Origin: an uncultured Pelosinus sp.
GTDB lineage: Bacteria > Bacillota > Negativicutes > UMGS1260
Length of the DNA: 64,000 bases
NCBI GenBank assembly: GCA_900550105.1
Contig: URQW01000001.1
Location: forward strand, 62,001 to 126,000
Direction: 5' to 3'
Part shown: positions 1-8,696 of the stretch, piece by piece
Numbering within the stretch: the first letter of the stretch is position 1
How the letters are laid out: each line of letters starts with the position of its first letter
Translations under genes and position numbers: made by a program
Notes under the pieces: generated by a model
The model's database searches: none
Told to the model about the DNA's origin: nothing
What the model saw: the letters and a program-made list of their open reading frames with translations, nothing else

Positions 1-55
1 CGGCCAAGACGTATTATTCAAATTCAGTTGGAAAGTAAAGTAATGAAAGAACCGC

Positions 56-1414
56 TTATGGCCAAAGACAAATGAACAGAAGACCTTCCAGAAAAAAGAT
101 CAAAGAATACAGCCCATTCCAGCGCCAGGCTACATCGAAGTTTTTTACTTGTAAAAATTTCGCCGTCATCAAAACCATGCCCGCAAACGGCGAAGCAATA
201 AAAGAAATGGCGCTAGAAAGCAATAAGAGCAGTGAAATTCCTACAGGCGATAAAGGGAGCGACAGCGCCATAAGAACTTTGCCAAACAGAACAACTAAAA
301 TAAACGGGTGAATACCGACAACGGCCAATAAAACAAAAACACACGGGATCACCAAGAGAGCCAATAAACCAAACTGTGTAATATAAATCTGAAGCAGCGG
401 CTGAAGCTGTCCTAAAATATTGCTTTTCTCTACCGCTCCGGCAAAGAAACCCATGGCCAAAAAAAAGACCGACAAATCAACAGCCTTTGTCACGCCTGAT
501 TCCCAGTAAGTTCTTAGAGCATCGCGAAAACCTGTCTGTCGCCAAAAAGACAGCAGCCAAATCCCCGAAACGGTAAGTCCCGCTAGTAAAATCCTTCCTG
601 ACCCGGCACCGATGTTGCCTAACTCAAACAGGGCAATCAAGCCGATAAGTCCAAGAACAACTGCCGCAATATGAACAGACTGCCGTAAGGCAGTCTGTTT
701 TGTTGCGCTAGGCGCTGCCTGCTGAGCCGAAATGGTCAAAGGTCGATTTAAACCAGAGAAATGCTCTAAGACATAAGCTGTCGTTAAACCTAGTATACTT
801 AACAAAACACTAGGCAAAAATAAGGAAAACCAAGAAGCGCCTGTCACTTGTAATACTAATAGCATAATGACAGCGCCTGGCGCCCAAAGCAAAGCCATAG
901 CGTAACCACGTACAATAGCTGCTGATAAAAAGCGCGGATAATCAGAAATTGTATTTTTAAAGGCCTTGCTAAATAAAGCAACCATAACCGGAACCGTACC
1001 AAAAAGCAGAAAGCTGGAAAACGCATGGGTAATTAAAGTAGCAAACAGAAATAAGCCGCTTTCTTTACGAAAAGATTTTTTCAACCAATATTCAATCGTG
1101 TCGCTATACTTTCCCAGACTAATAGGCAAAGTAAATAGCTGCATGACCACAATGATTGCAATGACATTGGTCATCGAAATAAAAGAGTCAAGCCAGATAG
1201 ACAACGGCAAATGATAGTTCCAAAGTAAAAAAGCACCGCAAGCGAGAAAAAAGAGCGTCATTTTCTGAAAAGATTTCCCCTGAGTCGGAAAACCGGTAAG
1301 AAACAACAGCAATGACACGATACCTAACGAAACCGACAAGCCATTTGGTTCAACAATTTTAAAAAGTTGCAGTAAAGCAACAGCAACAATAGTGAATTTG
1401 CAAAATTTATTCAT
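56..1414 (-). CDS. Ion-transporter-superfamily permease, substrate unknown
   Basis: A 452-residue integral membrane protein with about ten to twelve hydrophobic segments and no soluble domain. The layout, with re-entrant-like Gly/Ser/Pro-rich stretches in both halves, resembles the ArsB/DcuC/SLC13 type of inner-membrane organic-acid or anion transporter, but I cannot name a substrate. The ATG has a good ribosome binding site (AAGGAGG, about 6 bases upstream). It starts 33 bases after the rarD stop with no terminator between, so the two are probably co-transcribed. The fold-level call is an inference from hydropathy and general sequence character. Confidence 0.55.
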   Translation of the reverse strand: MNKFCKFTIVAVALLQLFKIVEPNGLSVSLGIVSLLLFLTGFPTQGKSFQKMTLFFLACGAFLLWNYHLPLSIWLDSFISMTNVIAIIVVMQLFTLPISLGKYSDTIEYWLKKSFRKESGLFLFATLITHAFSSFLLFGTVPVMVALFSKAFKNTISDYPRFLSAAIVRGYAMALLWAPGAVIMLLVLQVTGASWFSLFLPSVLLSILGLTTAYVLEHFSGLNRPLTISAQQAAPSATKQTALRQSVHIAAVVLGLIGLIALFELGNIGAGSGRILLAGLTVSGIWLLSFWRQTGFRDALRTYWESGVTKAVDLSVFFLAMGFFAGAVEKSNILGQLQPLLQIYITQFGLLALLVIPCVFVLLAVVGIHPFILVVLFGKVLMALSLPLSPVGISLLLLLSSAISFIASPFAGMVLMTAKFLQVKNFDVAWRWNGLYSLIFFLEGLLFICLWP

Positions 1415-1447
1415 TTTAGGCCTCCTTGCCTCTTGGCAGCACGTCTC

Positions 1448-2371
1448 TTAGCGAACCAAAACCTTTGCAAAAGATTTGCCCAAGGCGGTAAAGAAAGGGG
1501 TCTTCGCTAAGGAGAAAAGTAACAGAGCGAGCCAAATGCAAGAAAAGGAAATAAAGTGAACCGCTGTAAAGACTTCCTGATACAGAAAGATCCCCAGTAA
1601 CAAGGTCAACGTGGGCGATACATATTGAATCAACCCTAAAATACTGAGCGGTAATTTATTAGCGCCTTGAGCAAATAATAATAGCGGAATTGCCGTAATA
1701 ATACCTGTACCAATCAAAAAAAATGATGTTGCCGTAAACGAAACAGAAAAAGAGCTCCCAGTCGTTTTTTCTAAATAGAATAAATAGGTGCAAGCGACCG
1801 GTGCAATCAGCATCGTCTCTAAAGTAACCCCTGTAATTGGACTGACCCTCACCAGTTTTTTACATAATCCATATAGCGCAAAACTGCTAGCAAGCGCTAA
1901 AGCTACAAAGGGAACGGACCCAAAGTGCCAGGTCAAGTAGCCAACAGCCGCTCCGGCTAACAAAATAGCAAAACTTTGCCAACCATTCAACCGTTCTTTC
2001 AATACGCCTACGCCTAATAAGACATTCACAAGCGGATTGATATAATAGCCTAGACTTGTTTCGATCATACGGCCCTCATTGACAGCCCAAATATAGACAA
2101 GCCAATTCAAACTAATTAATAAAGCCCCGCAAATCACAACAAATGTTTTTTTGGGGGAAGATACAATAGATTTTACTTCTTCCCAAAATTCCCGCTGACG
2201 ACGAATCAACAGAATGAGGCAAGTCATAAATACAAAGGACCAGAGAATGCGATGCGCCAAAATCTCCGGAGCCGCAACTCCGCCTAACAGTTTCCAATAA
2301 ACAGGCAAAATCCCCCATAAAACATAGGCGCCTACAGCCGCAGCTAATCCAGAATTGTCTTGTAGTCTCAT
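1448..2371 (-). CDS. rarD: RarD family EamA permease
   Basis: A 307-residue ten-TM drug/metabolite transporter of the EamA superfamily. The N-terminus (GAYVLWGILPVYWKLL) is characteristic of RarD, named for chloramphenicol sensitivity; its physiological substrate is unsettled. The open frame extends ten codons further upstream, but the ATG at 2371 is chosen because AGGAG lies 7-8 bases before it and the upstream codons have no such site. The length fits the family. It is the first gene of a likely two-gene unit with the downstream permease. A palindromic site lies about 50 bases upstream of the start. Confidence 0.85.
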   Translation of the reverse strand: MRLQDNSGLAAAVGAYVLWGILPVYWKLLGGVAAPEILAHRILWSFVFMTCLILLIRRQREFWEEVKSIVSSPKKTFVVICGALLISLNWLVYIWAVNEGRMIETSLGYYINPLVNVLLGVGVLKERLNGWQSFAILLAGAAVGYLTWHFGSVPFVALALASSFALYGLCKKLVRVSPITGVTLETMLIAPVACTYLFYLEKTTGSSFSVSFTATSFFLIGTGIITAIPLLLFAQGANKLPLSILGLIQYVSPTLTLLLGIFLYQEVFTAVHFISFSCIWLALLLFSLAKTPFFTALGKSFAKVLVR

Positions 2372-2423
2372 AAAATCTCTCCTAATATAAATCCCCATCA
2401 ACTGAGAATCATTTTAAACAATA

Positions 2424-2443
2424 TTGTATTTATAATAATACAA
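2424..2443. promoter_or_regulatory. Perfect inverted repeat upstream of rarD
   Basis: Half-sites TTGTATT and AATACAA are separated by six bases. It lies between the rarD start and the terminator of the upstream amidohydrolase, where an operator would be expected. No cognate regulator is adjacent. The operator role is inferred. Confidence 0.4.
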
Positions 2444-2451
2444 GAAGGAGA

Positions 2452-2496
2452 TAAAAGCAAAACCGCTTTTTTGCCAAAGCGGCTAAAAGCGGTTTT
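2452..2496 (-). terminator. Terminator after the amidohydrolase gene
   Basis: Perfect 12-base arms (AAAACCGCTTTT and its complement) flank a 14-base loop, about 23 bases past the stop codon of the minus-strand amidohydrolase. On the minus strand it is followed by GCTTTTATC, a weak T-run. Confidence 0.7.
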
Positions 2497-2519
2497 ATTA
2501 AAGACATACCTTAAAGTAA

Positions 2520-3662
2520 TTATACATTAAAAGTAATATGACGATAAACAAGTCGACCGCCTAACAGAGTCAACTGCGGCACTAATACTGATTCGCCTAA
2601 GAGTAACTCCCCCTTAAAATCACTAAAGGTCACGGCTTCCTTTGTCAGTCGATAAATTGCCACATCGGCATAAGCTTCTGGGGCCAACGTGCCAATCTTT
2701 CCATTCAAGCCAAGCGCTGTCGCCGGAGTAGCTGTGCAAGTGCGAACCAGTTCAGTCAAAGACAATCCCATGGCCAGGAATTTAGAAAGTAAGAACGGCA
2801 GTCCCATGGCGGGAGGACGATACAAAGTCAAGGGTGTCGTGTCAGAACTAATAATATCCGGTTCAAAGCCAGCGGCTAGAGCCTGCCGAGCTGTAGCAAA
2901 GGTAAAATTAGTCCGACCATGGGCTACATCAAATAACACGCCTCGATCACGGGCGCTTTGCACAGCTGCCTTGATATTGCCTGTCTCGGTTAAAATTGTA
3001 CTTCCCGTTCCATGATACATATGGGCGAAAATATCGCCGCTACGCAACAAATCAGCTAAGTCGCTCGTATCATTAGGCGGATTTGTTGCATGTACCATGA
3101 TCGGACAGTCAAATCGTTCTGCAATGGCCAAAGTTTTCTTCAACGGCGCCATACCGAATTCTTTCACAATACCACGACTGTGACGTAACTTAATCCCGCG
3201 CAGCGTCCCTTGGTATTGCTCTAATAATTGACCGATCTTATCTGCATCAAAACAATCTGGATCTAAGTTTTCATCATAACGATTTGTTGTCTGACCTGTA
3301 GGTGAAACATTTACAAAACTGCAAATTCTCATAAGTGAATGATTTACCACGGCTTGTTGAAACACTTCAAAATTTGCTGTTCCGGCACTGCCGCCATCGA
3401 CAACAGTCGTTACACCATAAGGTAAAAAAGCGCTATCAGGAGCAACACTGTTTTCTGTTCCTCGAAAAAATACGTGACCATGAAAATCAATCAACCCTGG
3501 CAATACTAAACAACCTGTCGCATCAATTACTTCGCTAACTGTATCGCCAGGTGTTGGCAAGGGACCGATTTTCCCGTTATAGATTGCAATATCACCAATT
3601 TCATCGCGGTTTACAGCCGGATCAATCACTCGTCCGCCGCGAATTAATATATCACAGTTCAT
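2520..3662 (-). CDS. Amidohydrolase / deacetylase-type metallohydrolase
   Basis: A 380-residue member of the dihydroorotase/deacetylase branch of the amidohydrolase superfamily. It begins with the typical beta-sandwich strand (DILIRGGRVIDP) and has the metal site motif GLIDFHGHVF near residue 60. A lysine in RGIKLRHS near 160 is a candidate bridging residue, HATNPP and HMYHGTG supply further ligands, and SSDTTP near 290 holds the catalytic aspartate. It resembles the EF_0837/AHA_3915 subgroup, whose substrates are mostly uncharacterised N-acyl or cyclic amides. It lies 18 bases after an MFS gene, so the pair probably imports and hydrolyses one small molecule. GGAGG lies 6 bases before the ATG. 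Confidence 0.8.
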   Translation of the reverse strand: MNCDILIRGGRVIDPAVNRDEIGDIAIYNGKIGPLPTPGDTVSEVIDATGCLVLPGLIDFHGHVFFRGTENSVAPDSAFLPYGVTTVVDGGSAGTANFEVFQQAVVNHSLMRICSFVNVSPTGQTTNRYDENLDPDCFDADKIGQLLEQYQGTLRGIKLRHSRGIVKEFGMAPLKKTLAIAERFDCPIMVHATNPPNDTSDLADLLRSGDIFAHMYHGTGSTILTETGNIKAAVQSARDRGVLFDVAHGRTNFTFATARQALAAGFEPDIISSDTTPLTLYRPPAMGLPFLLSKFLAMGLSLTELVRTCTATPATALGLNGKIGTLAPEAYADVAIYRLTKEAVTFSDFKGELLLGESVLVPQLTLLGGRLVYRHITFNV

Positions 3663-3680
3663 GCAAAAGCCTCCAAAGAA

Positions 3681-4961
3681 TTATTTTGCTGGTACCGATT
3701 CCAATACAGCCTCTTCTTTGATTGGCTTAACAGCGAAAGCAACAGCTAATGCACCAATGATGGCTAAAGCGCCCGCTAATAAGAAAGCTGCTGAAAAATT
3801 GCCGCCACTTGACTGTACGATATATCCCGTCACGGCAGGCCCTACAATACCAGCTAAGTTCGATAGAAAATGAACAAAACCACCCACACCGCCTACATTT
3901 TCACCTTTAACAGTATCTTGGATGATTGCCCAATAGTTCGAAGTCGTCAAATACTGACAGAAAATCGTGAGTGACATGAGTGCTACAGCGCCAAAAGCAG
4001 TCGTCGCCATACCACCAAGACTGACCCCAATAGCAGACCCGATTAAACAGCTAACAATTACAACCTTGCGGGAAAACATGAGTTTGCCTGTTTTGCGATA
4101 TACTGCATCAGATACAAACCCGCCGCCCACTTGCCCAATAAACCCAATCAGCCAAGGAATAACAGAAACAATAGCCATATCTTTAAGGCTTAACCCCTGC
4201 GCCATAACAAGATAGCTGGGAAACCACGTCAAAAAGAAGTAAAGAATATAATTGCTAGCAAAAAAAGCAATCGCTGTAGCTAAAACTGTCGGCTGTTTTA
4301 AAAAATATGCTAACGAAGTCTTTCCCTTTACTTCCGCTGTTGTAATTTGACCAGCTTCGATTTCCTGTAATTCTTCTGGGGAAACACGCCGACTCTGTCG
4401 TGGATGATCTGTAACTAATTTGACCCAGAAAAAAGTCCAGATAAAACCAGCAATCATTAATACAATAAACGGAGTCCGCCAACCCCAATGTAAAATCATA
4501 AAAGCTACGATCGGTCCGGTAAGAGCAGCGCCGAGCGACATGCCGCCTGTTGAAATCCCCACGGCTCTAGCTCGTTCACCAGCAGGAAACCAGTTATTAA
4601 TAGTTTTGTTGTTGGATGAACCAATCGGTCCTTCGCCAAGACCAAAGAGAACTCTTACAATATATAAGGACGTGAAACTTGTAGTAATAGCAGTTAATCC
4701 ACCGAAAACCGACCATATCGACATAGCCGCACCAAAAATTTTACGTGGTCCTAAAATATCAGACATCCACCCACCGATAAAATTGAAAAGTGCATAACCG
4801 ACAAAAAAGCTACTGAATATTAATCCCATATCTGCTGGATTCAAATTAAACTCTTTGGAAATATGAGGCGCAGCAATTGACAAAGCCGCCCGGTCAACAT
4901 AGTTAATAAAAGCCGCAAAAAAAAGCATTAACAAGACAACTTTACGGTATTGTTTAAACAT
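3681..4961 (-). CDS. MFS transporter, anion:cation symporter type
   Basis: A 426-residue, twelve-TM major facilitator protein. The first helices (FINYVDRAALSIAAPHISKEF) and GWMSDILGPRK match the sugar-acid/anion symporter group that includes galactonate and hexuronate carriers. ATG at 4961 is preferred to the upstream TTG because GGGGGA sits at the right distance. It is followed 18 bases later by the amidohydrolase, which suggests an uptake-plus-hydrolysis unit. The leader upstream contains nested inverted repeats. The substrate is unknown; an acidic sugar or N-acylated acid is a guess from the family. Confidence 0.8.
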   Translation of the reverse strand: MFKQYRKVVLLMLFFAAFINYVDRAALSIAAPHISKEFNLNPADMGLIFSSFFVGYALFNFIGGWMSDILGPRKIFGAAMSIWSVFGGLTAITTSFTSLYIVRVLFGLGEGPIGSSNNKTINNWFPAGERARAVGISTGGMSLGAALTGPIVAFMILHWGWRTPFIVLMIAGFIWTFFWVKLVTDHPRQSRRVSPEELQEIEAGQITTAEVKGKTSLAYFLKQPTVLATAIAFFASNYILYFFLTWFPSYLVMAQGLSLKDMAIVSVIPWLIGFIGQVGGGFVSDAVYRKTGKLMFSRKVVIVSCLIGSAIGVSLGGMATTAFGAVALMSLTIFCQYLTTSNYWAIIQDTVKGENVGGVGGFVHFLSNLAGIVGPAVTGYIVQSSGGNFSAAFLLAGALAIIGALAVAFAVKPIKEEAVLESVPAK

Positions 4962-4988
4962 TTTTCTATCCCCCAACTTATTTTAACT

Positions 4989-5076
4989 TTTCTGAAAATA
5001 CGCATCCTGTCTTCAAAACGGTCTAATAGCATACCTCCTTCGTCAAAAAACAGACCCGTTTTACTATTTTCAGAAA
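4989..5076 (-). promoter_or_regulatory. Nested inverted repeats in leader of the MFS-amidohydrolase operon
   Basis: Outer 12-base arms (TTTCTGAAAATA at 4989-5000 and its complement at 5065-5076) enclose a second complementary pair (AAAACGG at 5015-5021, CCGTTTT at 5056-5062). On the minus strand the loop carries AAGGAGG followed almost at once by ATG. It is either a structured 5' leader or paired operator sites. The rest of 4962-5226 shows no gene. Confidence 0.4.
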
Positions 5077-5225
5077 TCATCAAATTGCAAGTATCGTGCC
5101 AATTGTCTTATTAAGCCATTACTGCCCTATTTTACAGCATTCTCATTTATTTATAAAATGTATTCTTTGTTGCATTTTTACCATATCATCGCAACACTTG
5201 CAGTATAATACTACATTTGTGGCGT

Positions 5226-5270
5226 TAAAAAAGAGACTTTTCTAATGCCAACGGCTTAGAAAAGTCTCTT
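5226..5270 (-). terminator. Terminator after the PTS IIC gene
   Basis: Perfect 15-base arms (AAGAGACTTTTCTAA and its complement, 5231-5245 and 5256-5270) are followed on the minus strand by a run of six T. It lies 29 bases past the stop of the GatC-like gene. Confidence 0.85.
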
Positions 5271-5298
5271 GATTTATTGAATTTGAAATAATTATAAA

Positions 5299-6657
5299 TT
5301 AAACAGCAGTTTCCTGTACGGTTCTTTTGGCTAACATCCGTTCAATGTAGAACCAAATCGCTAGGAATAGCGCTAATAAAATTGGCACAGTCAGATAGAG
5401 ATTGCCTGTAAATACCTTATAAATCATAAAGACAATCGGCATTGTCGTACCCGTAAAGGAACTAATCATCATACCGGCAGGAATGGTATCGCCAAGACCG
5501 ACTGAAGTGGCTGCGGCCGTAACCAAGTATGCTGTCCAGGTGCCAAAAAAGAAGTATGGAATAAAAGCAATCGTACATAAAATCAAACTGCGAAAAATGT
5601 TTCCGTTCGTCAAAGCAACGACCATTGCTACCTTATAAGGCAAAGCAGCTAGGTCAGCAAAAGGTAACAGTTTATTTCCAGGTAACAACACAGCTAAGGC
5701 CAGTAGGATTGGTACCATAAGCAGCGCCGTCGTAATAACCGCAGCGTCACCAAGCAAAATAGCAGGATCAAGACCAATCAAAATTTTTCTGCCTTTAAAC
5801 TTTTCGTCACTAATTTTGCGGGCCTGCTCAGAAATCGGCTTTAAGCCTTCTACAAAAATATGCGTCATTTTAGGTAAAAGCAACATAGCCGCAGCCATAT
5901 TAATCCCTAAACCAAAAGCCTTATAAAAGTCATAACCGCCGAGAAAACCGATCCCAACACCCAAAATCAAACCAATTACTAACGGTTGGCCGAAAGGACC
6001 AAAATATTTCTGCAGACTCGCCATATTAAAATCAATTTTGTTAAAACCAGGAATACGATTAAATAATAAGTTCAAAGGAACAGCAATCGGCAAATTCATC
6101 AGAGCATGAATCGCCGGAATCGTAACACCCGGCATTTTATAATATTTGCTAACAAGTGGCGCTGCCCAATCGGCCATCTTATAAACAAATAAAGCGGTAC
6201 AAGCCGCAGCACCCACAGCAGCCGCTACATTGTCTGTCTGAAAATAGACTAAAGCGCCTACGGTTAAAGCATGATGATAATTCCAGATGTCTACACTAAA
6301 AGTATTCGTTTTATTTAATACTAGTAAAATAATATTCGTAGCCATAATTGCTAAAACCATAATCGGTACAATCGGAGAGCTCCAGCCAATGGCCGCGACG
6401 GTACCAAAACCCATATCAACAATATTCAGCGATACTCCCATATGATGAACCATTGCTTTCGTCGCCGGCCCCAAACTCTTACCTAAAAACTCAATAACTA
6501 ATTTCAAACCAGCAAAAGCCGCGCCTACTGTTAAGGCGCTTTGCAAAGCTTTGCCAAACTCCAACCGAAAAGCCAGCGCAAATAAAAAGATAATAATGGG
6601 CAATAATACCGTTGGCCCCGCTTGAATAATTCCTTTAAATACTGCAAAAATTTCCAT
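5299..6657 (-). CDS. PTS galactitol-type permease IIC, orphan
   Basis: A 452-residue polytopic protein of the GatC (galactitol/sorbitol-type IIC) family, with recognisable stretches such as WNYHHALTVGALVYF and the late loop IPAGMMISSFTGTTMPI. These permeases normally work with separate IIA and IIB proteins that phosphorylate the incoming polyol; none is encoded nearby, so its partners are elsewhere or it acts alone. The open frame extends 18 codons upstream, but ATG at 6657 follows AAAGGAG at good spacing. It appears monocistronic, with a hairpin terminator after it and a near-palindrome in front. The substrate is unproven. Confidence 0.8.
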   Translation of the reverse strand: MEIFAVFKGIIQAGPTVLLPIIIFLFALAFRLEFGKALQSALTVGAAFAGLKLVIEFLGKSLGPATKAMVHHMGVSLNIVDMGFGTVAAIGWSSPIVPIMVLAIMATNIILLVLNKTNTFSVDIWNYHHALTVGALVYFQTDNVAAAVGAAACTALFVYKMADWAAPLVSKYYKMPGVTIPAIHALMNLPIAVPLNLLFNRIPGFNKIDFNMASLQKYFGPFGQPLVIGLILGVGIGFLGGYDFYKAFGLGINMAAAMLLLPKMTHIFVEGLKPISEQARKISDEKFKGRKILIGLDPAILLGDAAVITTALLMVPILLALAVLLPGNKLLPFADLAALPYKVAMVVALTNGNIFRSLILCTIAFIPYFFFGTWTAYLVTAAATSVGLGDTIPAGMMISSFTGTTMPIVFMIYKVFTGNLYLTVPILLALFLAIWFYIERMLAKRTVQETAV

Positions 6658-6717
6658 GAAAACTCCTTTCTCTACTCCTATGCATTTTCTGTAATTTTCA
6701 ATGGCTTCCATTATTAA

Positions 6718-6732
6718 GGTGTACAGTATACC
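6718..6732. promoter_or_regulatory. Near-palindrome upstream of the PTS IIC gene
   Basis: GGTGTACAGTATACC is a 15-base palindrome with one mismatched pair, 60 bases upstream of the chosen start. It resembles GntR-family operators with a GGTATACC core. It overlaps a possible minus-strand -10 (TATACT). Confidence 0.4.
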
Positions 6733-6794
6733 ATTTAAAATATACTAAGCCATGAATTATTCTTAATTTCGCGAGTCTTAAAATAATTCCTGCA

Positions 6795-6844
6795 AAAATA
6801 AGAGAGATTTCTTAAATTTTTGAAAACTATCGGAAATCTCTCTT
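6795..6844 (-). terminator. Terminator after the thioesterase gene
   Basis: Arms AAGAGAGATTTC-like (about 6799-6811) and GAAATCTCTCTT (6833-6844) are followed on the minus strand by TATTTTTGC. It lies 18 bases past the stop of the thioesterase gene. Confidence 0.75.
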
Positions 6845-6861
6845 GCTGTCAAATCACCTTT

Positions 6862-7356
6862 TTAGCGATCAAAGAATACAGTTTGACCTTCTTCCTTTTT
6901 ACGTTTGTTCATTTCATGTCGCTGCTGGCCTGCCTCAAAACGAATTTTCTCTTCTTCCGTCTCTAATTTTAGTGGCGAAACACTAAGCGGCTTGCCGCCC
7001 ACATTCAGTGCGACCATGGTAAAGTAAGCCGATAAAGCAGCCTTTGCCGAAGCTTCACTAAATAAATCCTCCACTTCCACAGTAACAACGACTTCCATAG
7101 ATGAACGATTCACAAAGGTAAGAAAAGCATGGCAAGTCACCAAATTGCCAACAAAAATCGGCTGATGAAAAATCAATTCATCAACCCTGGCTGTAACAAC
7201 ATTCGTGCGGGCATGGCGCTGCGCTACTACATAGGCAGCGTTATCCATTAGTTTCATAATTTCGCCGCCATGGACATTACCCGAGGGATTTGCTTGATCT
7301 GGCTGCATTACTACAGACATGATCAACGCAGAGCTTGCAACAGTTTTTCCTTCCAT
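6862..7356 (-). CDS. Hotdog-fold acyl-CoA thioesterase
   Basis: A 164-residue single-domain acyl-CoA hydrolase of the YkhA/YciA type. The family motif NPSGNVHGGEIMKLMDNAA is present near residue 25, and the chain ends in a charged tail. The frame is open 19 codons further upstream, but ATG at 7356 follows GGTGAG at reasonable spacing. It lies 92 bases downstream of pilO in the same direction with no clear terminator between, so it may be read through from the pilus operon, although its role should be housekeeping. Acyl chain preference cannot be read from the sequence. Confidence 0.85.
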   Translation of the reverse strand: MEGKTVASSALIMSVVMQPDQANPSGNVHGGEIMKLMDNAAYVVAQRHARTNVVTARVDELIFHQPIFVGNLVTCHAFLTFVNRSSMEVVVTVEVEDLFSEASAKAALSAYFTMVALNVGGKPLSVSPLKLETEEEKIRFEAGQQRHEMNKRKKEEGQTVFFDR

Positions 7357-7448
7357 TCTCTTCTCACCTTTTCCAACGCATTTTCGCACTGCCTTAAAAA
7401 CAGCGCAATACATTTCTATGCCGGGATTGGCAAAAAGATGAAGAAATT

Positions 7449-8135
7449 TTACTTTGGCTTAGCACTAGAACTATCGCCTCTAGCGGCTGACTCAACGGTA
7501 TTGATCGGCTGCTCTTTAGCCGCTCCAGCTGGTTTCGAGGGCTGGCTGGTTGCCGGGCTATTCGGAAGAATTCCATAGCTATAGACAACAACTACGACTT
7601 TCGTTTGTAACTTATCTTGTTTTGCCTGGGTATCAACGACAACAACATTAGCCAAACGCGTTGTTTTTTCTAAATCCTGTAGAAAGTGCATCGTATCAAA
7701 AAACATGCCCCGTACATCTAATTCAAGAGGAATCTCGCGATAATTTTTTTGATTGATCGGTGCTCCTGGCTTAATTCGAGCCAATTCTAGATTGTTTTTC
7801 TTAGCCACTTGATCCACTTGAAATAAAATGCCGCTCAAATCATTATGATCAGGAATTTGCAAGGAAACAGCAGCTAGCTCACTATCAAGCTCTCCCCAAT
7901 AGACGCTAACATCAGGATGATCCTTACGAAAGGTTTCTAGGCGTGTATTTTTCACGGTAACCGCTTGCAACCGACTCGTTCGCTCCTGTAAAACTTCCTG
8001 CTGCGGCACAAGAACAAAAAAATATAGCAAAACTAACACAAAGAGCCACCCTAAACCGAGTAGCGCTAATTTTTGCTTTACAGTCCATTGTCTTTGCTGC
8101 TCTTTCCACTTATCCAGCAACTGCTTGCTATCCAT
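7449..8135 (-). CDS. pilO: Type IV pilus inner-membrane assembly protein PilO-like
   Basis: A 228-residue bitopic protein with a short cytoplasmic N-terminus, one TM helix at about residues 23-45, a coiled-coil region at about 50-80, then a ferredoxin-like periplasmic region and a low-complexity Pro/Ser/Ala tail. PilO pairs with PilN to form the alignment complex that links the cytoplasmic PilM ring to the outer-membrane secretin. It is the last pilus gene of the minus-strand operon, 3 bases after pilN. The call rests on gene order and topology, since PilO sequences are poorly conserved. Confidence 0.8.
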   Translation of the reverse strand: MDSKQLLDKWKEQQRQWTVKQKLALLGLGWLFVLVLLYFFVLVPQQEVLQERTSRLQAVTVKNTRLETFRKDHPDVSVYWGELDSELAAVSLQIPDHNDLSGILFQVDQVAKKNNLELARIKPGAPINQKNYREIPLELDVRGMFFDTMHFLQDLEKTTRLANVVVVDTQAKQDKLQTKVVVVVYSYGILPNSPATSQPSKPAGAAKEQPINTVESAARGDSSSAKPK

Positions 8136-8138
8136 TGA

Positions 8139-8693
8139 TCATTTCAACTCCCGGATTTGAACCGTAATTTCAAAACGCTTACTTGACTGAAGCTTATTCG
8201 TATTTTCCTCAGCAATCGCTAAACTGGGATTTACAAACATAGCATCATTTTCCATTTTATTAATAAATAAGGTTAAATCCAGATAATTTTTGGCAACCCC
8301 CGTAATCTTAATAACTTTTCTGGCACTCTGCTCTTTATCTTCCGATGAAAAGTTTATAAACCAAAGATCAGGCGGCGCAATCGCTGTAAGATGCGAAATA
8401 ATATGATACCACGGAATTCTCGCTTGGGAAATTTGCTGAACTAGCCCTTGTCGCTTAGCAATTTCCTGTCGCTGCCCTTCTGTTTGGGCAATCTCTTTTT
8501 CCAGCGGTTCAAGCTCATCATTGCGAGCCTGAAGTACTTGAATTTGTGAATCCATATGTCCGATAGAGTATAGGTTATAAGAGAAAAGAGTTACGCAGAC
8601 TAGTAATAACAAACTACTAAAAATAGTTGAAATTCGAGCAAGGGGAAGCGAGGGTGGCCGGTGCTCCGGCGGTAACAAATTTACTCTTAGCAT
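8139..8693 (-). CDS. pilN: Type IV pilus assembly protein PilN-like
   Basis: A 184-residue bitopic protein. The N-terminal MLRVNLLPPEHRP is the conserved PilN peptide that docks into PilM; a TM helix follows at about 22-45, then a coiled coil and a periplasmic domain. It sits 3 bases after pilM and just before pilO, the usual order. It would form the PilN-PilO heterodimer under the secretin. Confidence 0.9.
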   Translation of the reverse strand: MLRVNLLPPEHRPPSLPLARISTIFSSLLLLVCVTLFSYNLYSIGHMDSQIQVLQARNDELEPLEKEIAQTEGQRQEIAKRQGLVQQISQARIPWYHIISHLTAIAPPDLWFINFSSEDKEQSARKVIKITGVAKNYLDLTLFINKMENDAMFVNPSLAIAEENTNKLQSSKRFEITVQIRELK

Positions 8694-8696
8694 AAT

